A stretch of DNA of 20,480 nt from Clostridia bacterium (GCA_900753165.1 CAADYC010000059.1:1-20480), one strand, 5' to 3'. Positions 1 through 8,807 are shown, counted from the stretch's first letter. The notes: generated by a model from the sequence alone, not told the origin. Program-made: numbers and translations.

Positions 1-1
1 A

Positions 2-1507
2 ATAGAATATCCAGAAGGAAATCCATTAAAAGTAGTAAGTGGAACAAAAGAGCAAATATCAATAGATTATGAAGTAGAGCTAGGAAAAGAGTATAAATTT
101 GTAATAACAACAGGGGATGGAAATAAGACAGAAAAGATAATAAAAATAGATGACTATTATTATAATCTAACAAAAGAGTTTGGAGAAAGTGTAACAATAG
201 ATAATAATGCGACAAAGGCAGCATATAACAAAACATATGAAGCAACAATATCAACAGAAGGAAATTATGCAATAACAAGTTTAGTAGTAACAATGGGAGG
301 AAAAACAATAACAACATCAGGAAATGATGTTGTTGACATAAATACGGGGAAGATAAAGATAGAAAAAGTAACAGATGATATAAATATAAAGGTAAAGACA
401 AAGGAATTGAAAATACAATATACAGCAATAGCAGTAAGTACAAGCAATAGTTCAAGTAATACAAGTTCACTTGGAGCTAATACACAAGAAAAAGGAACAA
501 CATTATATATAAATATAATAGCAAAATTAGAAGTTAATAAATGTACGGTAGTATCAAAAACAGATAATTCAAAAGGAGTACCGTATGCAATAACATCAAA
601 TGGAAAATATACATTTATAGTAAGAGGAACATATAATGGAAAGACAATAGAAGAAGAAAAAGAAGTGGTGGTAAATCAATATATGTCATTGCAAGGAGTA
701 GTAAGTTATGATGCAGGAAATTGGACAGAAGAAGAAATAGAAGAATTAAAAAGTAAAAATTTATATAATATAAATAAGGAAAAAAAGGCAAACACATCAT
801 CAGGTTTAGACTTTACATTTGGAGGGTTTACATATGATGGAGATACAGCAAATGCAAGTGATATAGCAAGCGGAAATATAATCATAAGTAGAAATCAAAG
901 TGCAACACCAAAAAGCAGCTTTGGAACACCAAAATACTCAGGATGGCAATTATTAACAACAGAGACAAAACAAGATGCAAATGGAAATACAATAAAAAAT
1001 GCAGATGGAAGAGAAAGAATATATGTAACAAAAATAATACATGCTGGAAGTCCAGAAAATTTTGTGTATTCTTCTGCATCAAATATAGGAGATACTTGTG
1101 CATATTATGCTATATATATATTATCTAGCGGAAAGAGACAAACAGGATATAATAATACATATCAACCAAGAAGTTGGCAAATGTATGTAGATCAAAATAA
1201 AAAAGATTTAATAGCTAATACAACAGATAAGGATGGAAATACAATAAAAGATATACATGCAATGGATTATTATAACGAAGCATTAGCAATTACTGGAACA
1301 AACAATGGAATTAGAAATACAGGAGCATATTATTGGCTTGAGAATGATTCTAATTATTATTCCATGATGTTTGTTAGTAAAAATGGTGGATATGGTTCTG
1401 GTAATGGATGTTTTGGTATCCGCCCTGTAGTTACAATGGCAGAAGGTGTTTACATTAAAAGTGGTTCTGGAACTGAAGAAGACCCATATATACTTGGAAA
1501 AGACTAA
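2..1507 (+). CDS. Surface-type repeat protein, C-terminal part (5' end outside window)
   Basis: The frame is open from base 2 with no start codon, so the first 501 visible codons are the C-terminal part of a longer protein. The sequence is rich in Thr, Ser, Asn, Lys and Ile and looks like strings of beta-sandwich or bacterial-Ig-like repeats, for example the stretches around TYEATISTEGNYAITSLVV and GKYTFIVRGTYNGKTIEEEK. The last ~200 residues differ: YWLENDSNYYSMMF, then CFGIRPVVTMAEGVY and a GSGTEEDPYILG tail. That ending matches the C-terminal module (DUF6273-like, from memory) common on secreted or cell-surface proteins of gut Clostridia. No LPXTG or membrane anchor is visible, so attachment would depend on the missing N-terminal part. 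Function is unknown; extracellular location is inferred from composition. Codons are almost all A-ending until about 1030 and more T-ending after that. Confidence 0.75.
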   Translation: MEYPEGNPLKVVSGTKEQISIDYEVELGKEYKFVITTGDGNKTEKIIKIDDYYYNLTKEFGESVTIDNNATKAAYNKTYEATISTEGNYAITSLVVTMGGKTITTSGNDVVDINTGKIKIEKVTDDINIKVKTKELKIQYTAIAVSTSNSSSNTSSLGANTQEKGTTLYINIIAKLEVNKCTVVSKTDNSKGVPYAITSNGKYTFIVRGTYNGKTIEEEKEVVVNQYMSLQGVVSYDAGNWTEEEIEELKSKNLYNINKEKKANTSSGLDFTFGGFTYDGDTANASDIASGNIIISRNQSATPKSSFGTPKYSGWQLLTTETKQDANGNTIKNADGRERIYVTKIIHAGSPENFVYSSASNIGDTCAYYAIYILSSGKRQTGYNNTYQPRSWQMYVDQNKKDLIANTTDKDGNTIKDIHAMDYYNEALAITGTNNGIRNTGAYYWLENDSNYYSMMFVSKNGGYGSGNGCFGIRPVVTMAEGVYIKSGSGTEEDPYILGKD

Positions 1508-1512
1508 AAATA

Positions 1513-1541
1513 TTGACAAATCTCTCAAATCGAAGTAAAAT
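1513..1541 (+). promoter_or_regulatory. Sigma-A promoter of gdpP
   Basis: TTGACA at 1513-1518 and TAAAAT at 1536-1541 are separated by 17 nt. Transcription would start near 1548, giving a leader of under 20 nt before the AAAGGAGAG ribosome binding site at 1552-1560 and the ATG at 1565. The promoter begins 6 nt after the upstream stop codon. Confidence 0.8.
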
Positions 1542-1564
1542 AGAATATGTAAAAGGAGAGATTT
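1518..1564. repeat. 9-bp inverted repeat spanning gdpP promoter and RBS
   Basis: AAATCTCTC at 1518-1526 is the exact reverse complement of GAGAGATTT at 1556-1564. The left arm lies in the promoter spacer, upstream of the predicted transcription start, and the right arm overlaps the gdpP ribosome binding site. It could fold only in a transcript reading through from the upstream gene. It may also be coincidence in AT-rich DNA. Confidence 0.4.
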
Positions 1565-3583
1565 ATGCAAACAAGTAATAAAAAAATTTTTGATAATTTA
1601 GTATCAAGAACAAAAATATACCTAGTAATAATACTAATTTTATTAATAGGAATATGTTGGCAAAACAAAATGCTAATAATACCAGCAATTGCACTATATG
1701 TATTAATATTAGCATACACATATTTTGCTAACAACAAAAGAAAAAGTGAAATATCAGAGACACTTCAAGATTTAACATTAACAGTGGATTCTGCAGCAAA
1801 AACAAGCTTAATAAACTCACCATTTCCACTAATTATATTAGAAACAGATGGAAATGTTGTATGGAAAAGTTCAAAATTTGCTTCAGAATTTGAAGATATA
1901 GATATAAACACTTTTGTAAATGATTTGATATATGATTTAAAAGAAGAAATTAAAAATAAAAAAAATGATACAGATAAATCAATATTAAAGAATATCCAAG
2001 TAAATAAAAGGCAATATAGAATGGTTGGAAAATTTGTTAATTCAAAAAGATATTCTAAAAATGAGAAAAATGAATATATGGCAATATTGTATTTTATAGA
2101 TGAAACTGAAAATATTAAATTGCAAAATGAATATAATGATTCAAAATCATGTGTTGGAATTATTATGATAGATAATTATGAGGAAAATATGCAAATGCTA
2201 GAGAGTGAAGAAAAAGCTCAATATGTTGCAGAAATAGATAAAGTAATTTATGAATGGACAAATGAAACAAATGGTATATTGATAAAATCAGACAGAGACA
2301 GATATATTTATATTTTTGAACAAAGATATTTGGAAAAAATTAAAGAAGATAAATTTAGCATATTAGATAAAATAAAAGAATTAGACCCAAAACAAAAAGT
2401 GCAATTTACATTAAGTATTGCAATTTCTAATGAAGGTGAAGTTGACAAAGACAAATACAAATCAGCTCAAACAGCAATGGATATTGTACTAGGTAGAGGT
2501 GGAGACCAAGCGGTTGTAAGACAAAACGATATTTATAAATTCTTTGGTGGTAGGTCACAAGAAGTTGAAAAAAGAACTAAAGTTAAGGCAAGAGTTGTGG
2601 CACATGCATTAGAGAATCTTATAAAAGAGTCAAGTAAAGTAATGGTTATGGGACATGTAAATCCTGATATAGATGCAATAGGGTCTGCTATAGGAATATA
2701 TAGACTGGCAAAAAGTCTTGATAAAAATGCATATATAATTTCTAATAATAGACCAGCTTTACAAAGTTTTATGGAAAGTTTAAAAGAAGAACCAGAATAT
2801 GAAGATGTAATAATTAATAAAGAAGTAGCTGAAGAAAATATTGATGAAGATACTTTATTGGTAGTTGTAGACACTCACAAAGTTAATTATGTTGAATCTG
2901 AAGAAGTGTTAAAAAAGGCTAGTAAAATAGTTATTATAGATCATCATAGAAGAAGTGCAGATTATATAGAAAATGCAACATTGACATTCCAAGAAGTGTA
3001 TGCTTCATCAGCTGCAGAACTTGTAACAGAGTTATTACAATATGCAGAAGTTAATGTTGAATTAAAGAAAATAGAGGCGGAAGCATTATATGCTGGAATA
3101 ATGATGGATACAAAGAGTTTTACATTTAAAACAGGTGTTAGAACTTTTGAAGCAGCAGCATATTTACGTAAATGTGGTGTTGACATTATAAGAGTTAAAA
3201 AATGGTTCCAAAGTGATTTAGAATCATTTAATAAAATAGCAGATATAGTAAAAAAAGCAGAAATTGTTAATGATTCAATAGCAATTGCATTATGTGATAA
3301 TGAAAAATCTAAAGACATTAGTTTATTGTGTGCTAAAGCAGCAGATGAATTGCTTACAATAAGTGATGTTACAGCGTCATTTGTTTTAGGTGATACTGGT
3401 GAAAAAATATGTATTAGTGGTCGTTCTATTGGAGATATTAATGTTCAAGTTATCTTAGAAAAACTTGGTGGTGGTGGTCATATTACTTTGGCTGGTGCTC
3501 AGGTTGAGGGAATGACTATTGAAGAAGTTAAACAGGAATTAATTATTAGAATTAATGAATATTTTACAGAAATAGAAAATTAG
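1565..3583 (+). CDS. gdpP: GdpP, membrane c-di-AMP phosphodiesterase
   Basis: This 672-residue protein has the GdpP/YybT architecture and usual length. Two membrane helices (about residues 18-32 and 36-54) are followed by a PAS-like segment, a degenerate GGDEF domain ending in GRGGDQAVV, and a DHH-DHHA1 phosphoesterase. The metal-site motifs are GHVNPDIDAIGS (G363-S374), VVVDTH, DHH at 459-461 and GGGGH at 635-639, all intact, so hydrolysis of cyclic di-AMP to pApA is expected. Known GdpP proteins control c-di-AMP level and thereby potassium and osmolyte transport and wall stress tolerance; that role here is by homology. The ATG at 1565 is supported by AAAGGAGAG just upstream. The gene precedes rplI and dnaB, the usual Firmicutes order, but the common yybS neighbour is absent and a surface protein gene sits there instead. 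Confidence 0.95.
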   Translation: MQTSNKKIFDNLVSRTKIYLVIILILLIGICWQNKMLIIPAIALYVLILAYTYFANNKRKSEISETLQDLTLTVDSAAKTSLINSPFPLIILETDGNVVWKSSKFASEFEDIDINTFVNDLIYDLKEEIKNKKNDTDKSILKNIQVNKRQYRMVGKFVNSKRYSKNEKNEYMAILYFIDETENIKLQNEYNDSKSCVGIIMIDNYEENMQMLESEEKAQYVAEIDKVIYEWTNETNGILIKSDRDRYIYIFEQRYLEKIKEDKFSILDKIKELDPKQKVQFTLSIAISNEGEVDKDKYKSAQTAMDIVLGRGGDQAVVRQNDIYKFFGGRSQEVEKRTKVKARVVAHALENLIKESSKVMVMGHVNPDIDAIGSAIGIYRLAKSLDKNAYIISNNRPALQSFMESLKEEPEYEDVIINKEVAEENIDEDTLLVVVDTHKVNYVESEEVLKKASKIVIIDHHRRSADYIENATLTFQEVYASSAAELVTELLQYAEVNVELKKIEAEALYAGIMMDTKSFTFKTGVRTFEAAAYLRKCGVDIIRVKKWFQSDLESFNKIADIVKKAEIVNDSIAIALCDNEKSKDISLLCAKAADELLTISDVTASFVLGDTGEKICISGRSIGDINVQVILEKLGGGGHITLAGAQVEGMTIEEVKQELIIRINEYFTEIEN

Positions 3584-3618
3584 GGATTGAGGGACAGGTC
3601 TTCAATCCCGATTTTTTT
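3583..3618 (+). terminator. gdpP terminator, copy 1 of the palindromic element
   Basis: GGGATTGA at 3583-3590 pairs perfectly with TCAATCCC at 3602-3609 around an 11-nt loop, followed by seven T at 3612-3618. The first G of the stem is the last base of the gdpP stop codon. The element agrees with copy 2 (5655-5681) at 25 of 27 positions, so the terminator seems to be made from a repeated palindromic element. Confidence 0.85.
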
Positions 3619-3705
3619 GTTACTATATAAAGACTTCCTAACTATCATAAGAAAAACTTTATACAGAAACTAATAATTTATTTAAACAAAAGTTATGGTG
3701 TTTGG

Positions 3706-3734
3706 TTGAAAAATCCTCAAAAATAGTGTAAACT
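3706..3734 (+). promoter_or_regulatory. Promoter of rplI-dnaB
   Basis: TTGAAA at 3706-3711 and TAAACT at 3729-3734 with a 17-nt spacer. It lies between the gdpP terminator and rplI. The -10 is weak (4 of 6), but no better candidate was seen in this gap. Confidence 0.6.
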
Positions 3735-3770
3735 ATATAAAGTTAGAAAAAGCGAAAGGTTGTGATTTTA

Positions 3771-4217
3771 ATGAAAGTAATATTAAAAGCAGATATAAAA
3801 GGAGTAGGAAAAAAAGACCAAGTAATAAACGCATCAGATGGATATGCTAGAAACTTTTTATTTCCAAAAAATTTAGCAGTAGAAGCAAATGCAGAGAACA
3901 TGAGCAAATTAAAGGGAATGCAGGATTCAAAAGCATTTAAAAAATCACAAGAAAAAGAAGAGGCAGAAAGAATAGCAGATAAATTATCAAAAATTTTATT
4001 AAAAATAAAAGTAAAATCAGGGGCAAATGGAAAAATATTTGGAGGAGTCTCTGCAAAAGAAATAGCAGAAAACTTAGAAAAACAATATCAAATAAAAGTT
4101 GATAAAAAGAAAATTGATTTAAAAGAAACAATAAAAACTTTAGGGACAGTTACTGTTGATATTAAATTATTTGAAGGAGTAATTGGGAAAGTTAAAGTAG
4201 ATATAATTTCTGAGTAA
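3771..4217 (+). CDS. rplI: 50S ribosomal protein L9
   Basis: The protein has 148 residues, the usual L9 length. It opens with MKVILKADIKGVGKKDQVI and continues with GYARNFLFPKNLAVEA, the conserved N-terminal rRNA-binding domain. A long Lys/Glu-rich connecting helix and the C-terminal domain (FGGVSAKEIAE) follow. L9 binds 23S rRNA near the L1 stalk and helps reading-frame maintenance. I start at ATG 3771, not the in-frame GTG at 3762: the family begins MKVIL, and the GTG lies inside an extended ribosome binding site (AAAGG at 3755-3759 continuing into GTGAT). It is probably co-transcribed with dnaB, since no terminator separates them. Confidence 0.96.
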   Translation: MKVILKADIKGVGKKDQVINASDGYARNFLFPKNLAVEANAENMSKLKGMQDSKAFKKSQEKEEAERIADKLSKILLKIKVKSGANGKIFGGVSAKEIAENLEKQYQIKVDKKKIDLKETIKTLGTVTVDIKLFEGVIGKVKVDIISE

Positions 4218-4313
4218 TTTTAGTTGCTTACGCGGTATGACAAAAAAATATATTATCAAATTACAATAAAACATTAATTAATAAAAATTAGCAAATTTTT
4301 TGGGGGAATAGCA

Positions 4314-5648
4314 ATGGACATAGGAAAGATACCACCACATGATGTAGAAGCAGAACAAGCAGTAATAGGAAGTATGCTTACAGATAAAGAGGCAGTAGCA
4401 AGTAGTATAGAAGTTTTAAAGGAAGAAGATTTTTATAGAGAAGATAATAGAATAATATATTCAGCAATGTTAAACTTGTATAACAGAGCAGAGCCAATTG
4501 ATTTAATAACATTAAAATCTGAATTGGAATCAATGGGAAAATTTGAACAAGTAGGTGGTTTTGAATATTTGGCAGAATTACCTGAAAAAGTTCCAACAAC
4601 AGCAAATGCTACTAAATACATCAAAATTGTTGAGGAAAAATCTGTATTAAGAAATTTAATAAAAACAGCAAATGAAATAATAGACTTAGGATATGACCCA
4701 ACAGAGGATGTTGAAGATATTATGGAAGGTGCAGAAAAGAAGATTTTTAATATAATGCAAGATAAAAATCAAAAAGGATATGCACCTATAAAAGATATTT
4801 TGGTTGATAGTTTTACTCAATTGGAAGAGTTATATAATAGAAAACAACATATAACAGGTGTTCCAACTGGCTTTTCAGATTTAGATTATAGAACAGCAGG
4901 TTTACATGGTTCAGAACTTATATTAGTTGCTGCAAGACCCGCAATGGGTAAATCAGCATTTGCGTTAAATATAGCAACAAATGCAGCATTAAGAGGAAAT
5001 ACACCAGTTGCAATATTTAGTTTGGAGATGTCAAAAGAACAATTAGTAAATAGAATTTTATGTAGTGAAGCCATGGTTGATAGTAATAAAGTTAGAACAG
5101 GTAAGTTGGAAGATGAAGATTGGGGAAAATTAGCAGAAGCAATTGGCCCACTTTCAGAAACAGGAATTTACATAGATGATACACCAGGTATATCTGTAAT
5201 GGAAATAAGAGCTAAATGTAGAAAACTAAAATTAGAAAAAAATATTGGACTAGTTGTAATAGATTATTTGCAATTAGTACAGGGAAGTAATAAACGTAAT
5301 TCTAGTCGTGAACAAGAAATATCAGAAATAAGTAGATCTTTAAAAATTTTAGCAAAAGAGTTAAATGTGCCTGTAATTGCACTTTCACAGCTATCAAGAG
5401 CTGTTGAACAAAGACCAGACCATAGACCTATGCTTTCAGATTTGCGTGAATCTGGAGCGATAGAGCAAGATGCTGATATTGTTATGTTTCTATATAGAGA
5501 TGATTATTATAATGAAGATAGTGAAAAAAAGAATGTGGCTGAAGTTATAATTGCTAAACATAGAGGTGGTTCAACAGGAACTGTGGATTTAGGATGGCTT
5601 GGAAGTTATACTAAATTTGTTAATTTGGAAAGAAGATATGATGATTAA
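4314..5648 (+). CDS. dnaB: Replicative DNA helicase DnaB
   Basis: A full-length 444-residue DnaB-family hexameric helicase (called DnaC in Bacillus). The N-terminal domain begins PPHDVEAEQAVIGSML. The RecA-like motor carries Walker A ARPAMGKS (K213), LEMSKEQL, Walker B LVVIDYLQL (D317), and the C-terminal ALSQLSRAVEQR and DLRESGAIEQDAD motifs. It unwinds the fork ahead of DNA polymerase III and contacts primase. No intein interrupts it. The start is supported by GGGGGAA about 8 nt before ATG 4314. The 96-nt gap after rplI shows no terminator and no convincing promoter, so transcription from the rplI promoter is likely. Confidence 0.96.
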   Translation: MDIGKIPPHDVEAEQAVIGSMLTDKEAVASSIEVLKEEDFYREDNRIIYSAMLNLYNRAEPIDLITLKSELESMGKFEQVGGFEYLAELPEKVPTTANATKYIKIVEEKSVLRNLIKTANEIIDLGYDPTEDVEDIMEGAEKKIFNIMQDKNQKGYAPIKDILVDSFTQLEELYNRKQHITGVPTGFSDLDYRTAGLHGSELILVAARPAMGKSAFALNIATNAALRGNTPVAIFSLEMSKEQLVNRILCSEAMVDSNKVRTGKLEDEDWGKLAEAIGPLSETGIYIDDTPGISVMEIRAKCRKLKLEKNIGLVVIDYLQLVQGSNKRNSSREQEISEISRSLKILAKELNVPVIALSQLSRAVEQRPDHRPMLSDLRESGAIEQDADIVMFLYRDDYYNEDSEKKNVAEVIIAKHRGGSTGTVDLGWLGSYTKFVNLERRYDD

Positions 5649-5751
5649 AAAAACGGGATTGGGGGACGGGTCTTCAATCCCTAATTAATTTAAAAATATA
5701 AAAAATTTAAAAAATAGGGATTAAAGCCCCGTCCCCCAATCCCATTTTTTT
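5648..5751. repeat. Inverted pair of palindromic elements (copies 2 and 3) between dnaB and tilS
   Basis: Copy 2 (5655-5681) starts GGGATTGGGGGACGGG and ends CAATCCC. Copy 3 (5717-5743) is the same 27-nt element on the other strand, differing at only two positions. The flanks are also complementary: AAAAAAA before copy 2 and TTTTTTT after copy 3. The two copies, 35 AT-only bases apart, could fold into one stem of about 36 bp, or each into its own hairpin. Confidence 0.85.
5717..5751 (+). terminator. Hairpin plus T-run abutting the tilS ribosome binding site
   Basis: GGGATT at 5717-5722 pairs with AATCCC at 5738-5743, followed by A and seven T at 5745-5751. The next base begins GAGGAG, the tilS ribosome binding site. 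On the other strand the hairpin is followed by TATTTTTT, so it could also act in reverse. It would end dnaB transcription, but no promoter lies between it and tilS. Confidence 0.6.
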
Positions 5752-5762
5752 GAGGAGATATA

Positions 5763-6764
5763 ATGAAAGAAAAAGTTTTAGAAACAATTGAAAAATATAA
5801 TTTAATAAAAGATGGAGATAGGCTAGTTCTTGGAGTTTCAGGAGGACCAGATTCTATTGCCATGTTAAATATTTTAAATGATATAAAAAATGACAAAAAA
5901 CAACACATGAACTTTGATATAATAGTTGCACATGTAAATCATATGATAAGAGCAGAAGCAATAGATGACCAAAAATTTGTTAAAAATTTTTGTAAAAAAA
6001 TAGGAGTTACTTTTTATGCAAAAAGTATAGATGTCCAAAAAATTGCTAATAATAAAAAAATAGGAACAGAAGAAGCAGGAAGAAATGCACGATATGAATT
6101 TTTTGATGAAATTTTGAAAAAAGAAAATGCAAATAAAATTGCTATTGCTCATAATAAAAATGACAAGATAGAAACTATTATTATGAATATGCTAAGAGGT
6201 AGCGGAATAGCCGGGTTGAAGGGAATTGAACCAATTAAAAATAATAAATATATAAGACCTTTAATTGAGTGTGAAAGATTTGAAATAGAAGAATATTGTG
6301 CTCAAAATAATATTGAACCAAGAATTGATAGAACAAATTTTGAAAATGTTTATACTAGAAACAAAGTAAGAAATATTGTTATTCCATTTATCAAACAAGA
6401 ATTTAATCCAAATATAATTCAAACAATGGATAGATTATCAGATTTAGTAAAAGAAGAGGATGAATATTTAGAAAAGGTTGTTGAGACTAAGTATAAAGAA
6501 TATGTTCAACAAGAAAATGAAAAGCAAATTATAGTGGATTTAAAAGGCTTTAATGAACAAGAAAAGGTTATAAAATCAAGACTTTTGTTATATACTATAT
6601 CAAGACTTTTTGGAACGACAAAGGGAATAGAAAAAATACATATAGAAGATATTATAAAATTATGTGAAAAAAATATAGGTAATAAATATTTGACTCCAAA
6701 TAAAAATATTAAAGTTTTAGTAAAAAATCAAAAAATTTATTTTATAAATCAAAACTTGGCTTAA
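5763..6764 (+). CDS. tilS: tRNA(Ile)-lysidine synthase
   Basis: The PP-loop ATPase motif SGGPDS occupies residues 26-31 within LVLGVSGGPDSIAML. HVNHMIRAEA, NARYEFF, the catalytic-site HNKNDKIETIIMNMLRGSG and RPLIE follow in the order typical of TilS. The enzyme adds lysine to C34 of the AUA-reading tRNA(Ile), changing its decoding from Met to Ile; ATA codons are very common here, so it should be essential. At 333 residues it is shorter than Bacillus or E. coli TilS (over 430) and near the Aquifex length, so most of the C-terminal extension is missing or reduced. GAGGAG at 5752-5757 supports the start. It sits before ftsH without the hpt gene often found between them. Confidence 0.93.
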   Translation: MKEKVLETIEKYNLIKDGDRLVLGVSGGPDSIAMLNILNDIKNDKKQHMNFDIIVAHVNHMIRAEAIDDQKFVKNFCKKIGVTFYAKSIDVQKIANNKKIGTEEAGRNARYEFFDEILKKENANKIAIAHNKNDKIETIIMNMLRGSGIAGLKGIEPIKNNKYIRPLIECERFEIEEYCAQNNIEPRIDRTNFENVYTRNKVRNIVIPFIKQEFNPNIIQTMDRLSDLVKEEDEYLEKVVETKYKEYVQQENEKQIIVDLKGFNEQEKVIKSRLLLYTISRLFGTTKGIEKIHIEDIIKLCEKNIGNKYLTPNKNIKVLVKNQKIYFINQNLA

Positions 6765-6829
6765 GTTGACTATCCGTAATACTTAGAGAGACAAGACTTT
6801 TTTGTAATAAAAAAGTAATACAAAAATCC

Positions 6830-6858
6830 TTGCAAAACATAAATAGATATGTTATAAA
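6830..6858 (+). promoter_or_regulatory. Promoter of ftsH
   Basis: TTGCAA at 6830-6835 and TATAAA at 6853-6858, spacer 17 nt. This gives a leader of roughly 90 nt before the TTG start of ftsH. Confidence 0.7.
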
Positions 6859-6956
6859 ACTTTATAAGTCAAAGAGGAATGCAGAAACATTATAGTTTGT
6901 TATTGAAATGAGGATTTTTAATGACTATTATGTAGTAAGCAGAGGGAGGAATTATT

Positions 6957-8768
6957 TTGAAAAACGGAATTAAAACATTGGCAATGTGGCTAATAATTGG
7001 AGTAATATTTATAGTATTATTGTCATCAATAATGACAAACACAAATACAAAACTAAAATATTCAGAATTAATTGCGAAAATAAATGAGGGAAAAGTAGAG
7101 TCAATAGTTATAGATGCAGATGGAACTTCTGCAACAGTACAATTATCAGATGAGAAAGTAAAAAAACAAGTAAATATTCCAAATATGGAAAACTTTATGA
7201 ATTATACTGATGAATTTATTAAAAATGGAGCGTTTACATTAGAAGAAAGTTCTGAATCAGTATTTTCAATAATTCTAGGATTACTTACACCATTTGGAAT
7301 TTTAATAATATTCTTTATATTCTGGTTCTTTATGATGGGCGGAACTGCTAATAGTCAAAATGGCGGAAAATCAATGTCATTTGGAAAAAGCAAAGCCAGA
7401 ATGATGACACCAGCAGATAGAAACAAAATATCATTTGATGATGTTGCAGGTGTTGATGAAGAAAAAGAAGAATTACAAGAAATTGTTGAATTTTTAAGAA
7501 ATCCAAAGAAATTTACAGATATGGGAGCAAGAATACCAAAAGGTGTTTTATTAGTAGGTCAACCAGGAACAGGAAAAACATTACTTGCAAAAGCAGTTGC
7601 AGGTGAAGCAGGTGTACCATTCTTTATTATAAGTGGTTCTGACTTTGTTGAAATGTTCGTAGGTGTTGGTGCTTCAAGAGTAAGAGATTTGTTTGAACAA
7701 GCCAAGAAAAATGCACCATGTATCATATTTATAGATGAAATTGATGCAGTTGGACGTCAAAGAGGTGCAGGACTAGGTGGAGGACATGATGAAAGAGAAC
7801 AAACATTAAACCAATTATTAGTTGAAATGGATGGTTTCTCAGACAATGAAGGTGTTATTGTATTAGCTGCAACAAATAGACCAGATGTATTAGATAAAGC
7901 TTTATTAAGAGCAGGAAGATTTGATAGACAAATAGTTGTTGGAGCTCCTGATGTTAAAGCAAGAGAGCAAATATTAGAAGTTCATTCAAGAAAGAAAAGA
8001 TTAGCAGATGATGTTGACTTAAAAGTAATTGCAAAAAATACATCTGGATTTGCAGGAGCAGACCTAGAAAACGTATTAAATGAAGCAGCATTACTTGCTG
8101 CAAGAAGAAATCTAACTGAAATTGGAATGAAAGAAATTGAAGATGCTATGGTTAAAGTAACTATGGGACCTGAAAAGAAAACAAGAGTTAGAAGTGAAAA
8201 AGAAAACAGATTGGTATCATATCATGAGGCTGGTCACGCAGTTGTAAGTCATTACTTGGAAACACAAGATCCAGTACATCAAATATCAATTGTACCAAGA
8301 GGTATGGCTGGAGGTTATACAATGTATAGACCAACAGAAGATAAAAACTTTATGTCAAAAACAGAAATGGAAGAAAATATTGTATCTCTTTTAGGTGGTA
8401 GAGTTGCAGAAGCTTTAATATTAAATGATGTTTCAACAGGTGCAAGTAATGATATTGAAAGAGCAACAAAAATTGCTAGAAGTATGGTTACAAAATACGG
8501 TATGAGTGAAAGAATTGGTACTTTAATGCTTGGTTCTGATCAAAGTGAAGTATTTTTAGGTAGAGATTTTGCTCAATCAAAAGAATATTCAGAGGAAACT
8601 GCTGGTATTATAGATGAAGAGACAAAAGCAATTATAGATAAAGGTTATAACAGAGCAAAACAAATTCTTACAGACCATATTGATAAATTACATGCTGTTG
8701 CTGCAGTTTTACTTGAAAAAGAAAAAATTGAAGCAGATGAATTTGAAAGAATTTTTGAAGGAGAATAA
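6957..8768 (+). CDS. ftsH: ATP-dependent zinc metalloprotease FtsH
   Basis: A complete 603-residue membrane AAA+ protease. An N-terminal helix (about 8-26), an extracytoplasmic segment and a second helix (about 104-126) are followed by the AAA module: Walker A GQPGTGKT (201-208), the pore motif MFVGVG, Walker B IIFIDEID and the second region of homology ATNRPDVLDKALLRAGRFDR. The zinc site HEAGH is at 423-427, and D499 in ASNDIERAT should be the third ligand. FtsH degrades misassembled membrane proteins and selected regulators, and in Bacillus affects sporulation. The start is TTG at 6957, chosen because GGGAGG (6944-6949) lies 7 nt before it and no in-frame ATG fits the family N-terminus. Confidence 0.97.
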   Translation: MKNGIKTLAMWLIIGVIFIVLLSSIMTNTNTKLKYSELIAKINEGKVESIVIDADGTSATVQLSDEKVKKQVNIPNMENFMNYTDEFIKNGAFTLEESSESVFSIILGLLTPFGILIIFFIFWFFMMGGTANSQNGGKSMSFGKSKARMMTPADRNKISFDDVAGVDEEKEELQEIVEFLRNPKKFTDMGARIPKGVLLVGQPGTGKTLLAKAVAGEAGVPFFIISGSDFVEMFVGVGASRVRDLFEQAKKNAPCIIFIDEIDAVGRQRGAGLGGGHDEREQTLNQLLVEMDGFSDNEGVIVLAATNRPDVLDKALLRAGRFDRQIVVGAPDVKAREQILEVHSRKKRLADDVDLKVIAKNTSGFAGADLENVLNEAALLAARRNLTEIGMKEIEDAMVKVTMGPEKKTRVRSEKENRLVSYHEAGHAVVSHYLETQDPVHQISIVPRGMAGGYTMYRPTEDKNFMSKTEMEENIVSLLGGRVAEALILNDVSTGASNDIERATKIARSMVTKYGMSERIGTLMLGSDQSEVFLGRDFAQSKEYSEETAGIIDEETKAIIDKGYNRAKQILTDHIDKLHAVAAVLLEKEKIEADEFERIFEGE

Positions 8769-8772
8769 TAAA

Positions 8773-8807
8773 AAGGAGCAAGAATAAATATATATTCTTT
8801 GCTCCTT
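8773..8807. terminator. Convergent terminator shared by ftsH and the minus-strand gene
   Basis: AAGGAGCAAGAAT at 8773-8785 pairs with ATTCTTTGCTCCTT at 8794-8807 with one bulged base and an 8-nt loop. Read on the minus strand the stem runs into a T-rich stretch, so it suits the minus-strand gene best. That gene's stop codon (8806-8808) lies in the hairpin arm. On the + strand the T-run is poor. Confidence 0.75.

Noticed and set aside
3762..3770. GTG start giving L9 three extra residues
   Set aside because: The GTG lies inside the ribosome binding sequence, and the L9 family starts MKVIL at ATG 3771.
4218..4313. Separate dnaB promoter
   Set aside because: Best candidates need a spacer of 19 or 15 nt with poor boxes; read-through from rplI is simpler.
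6796..6816. ACTTTTTT/AAAAAAGT hairpin after tilS as terminator
   Set aside because: The stem is almost all A-T and is followed by AATAC rather than a T-run.
6921..6935. Four-codon leader ORF in frame before ftsH
   Set aside because: It has no ribosome binding site and is too short to distinguish from chance.
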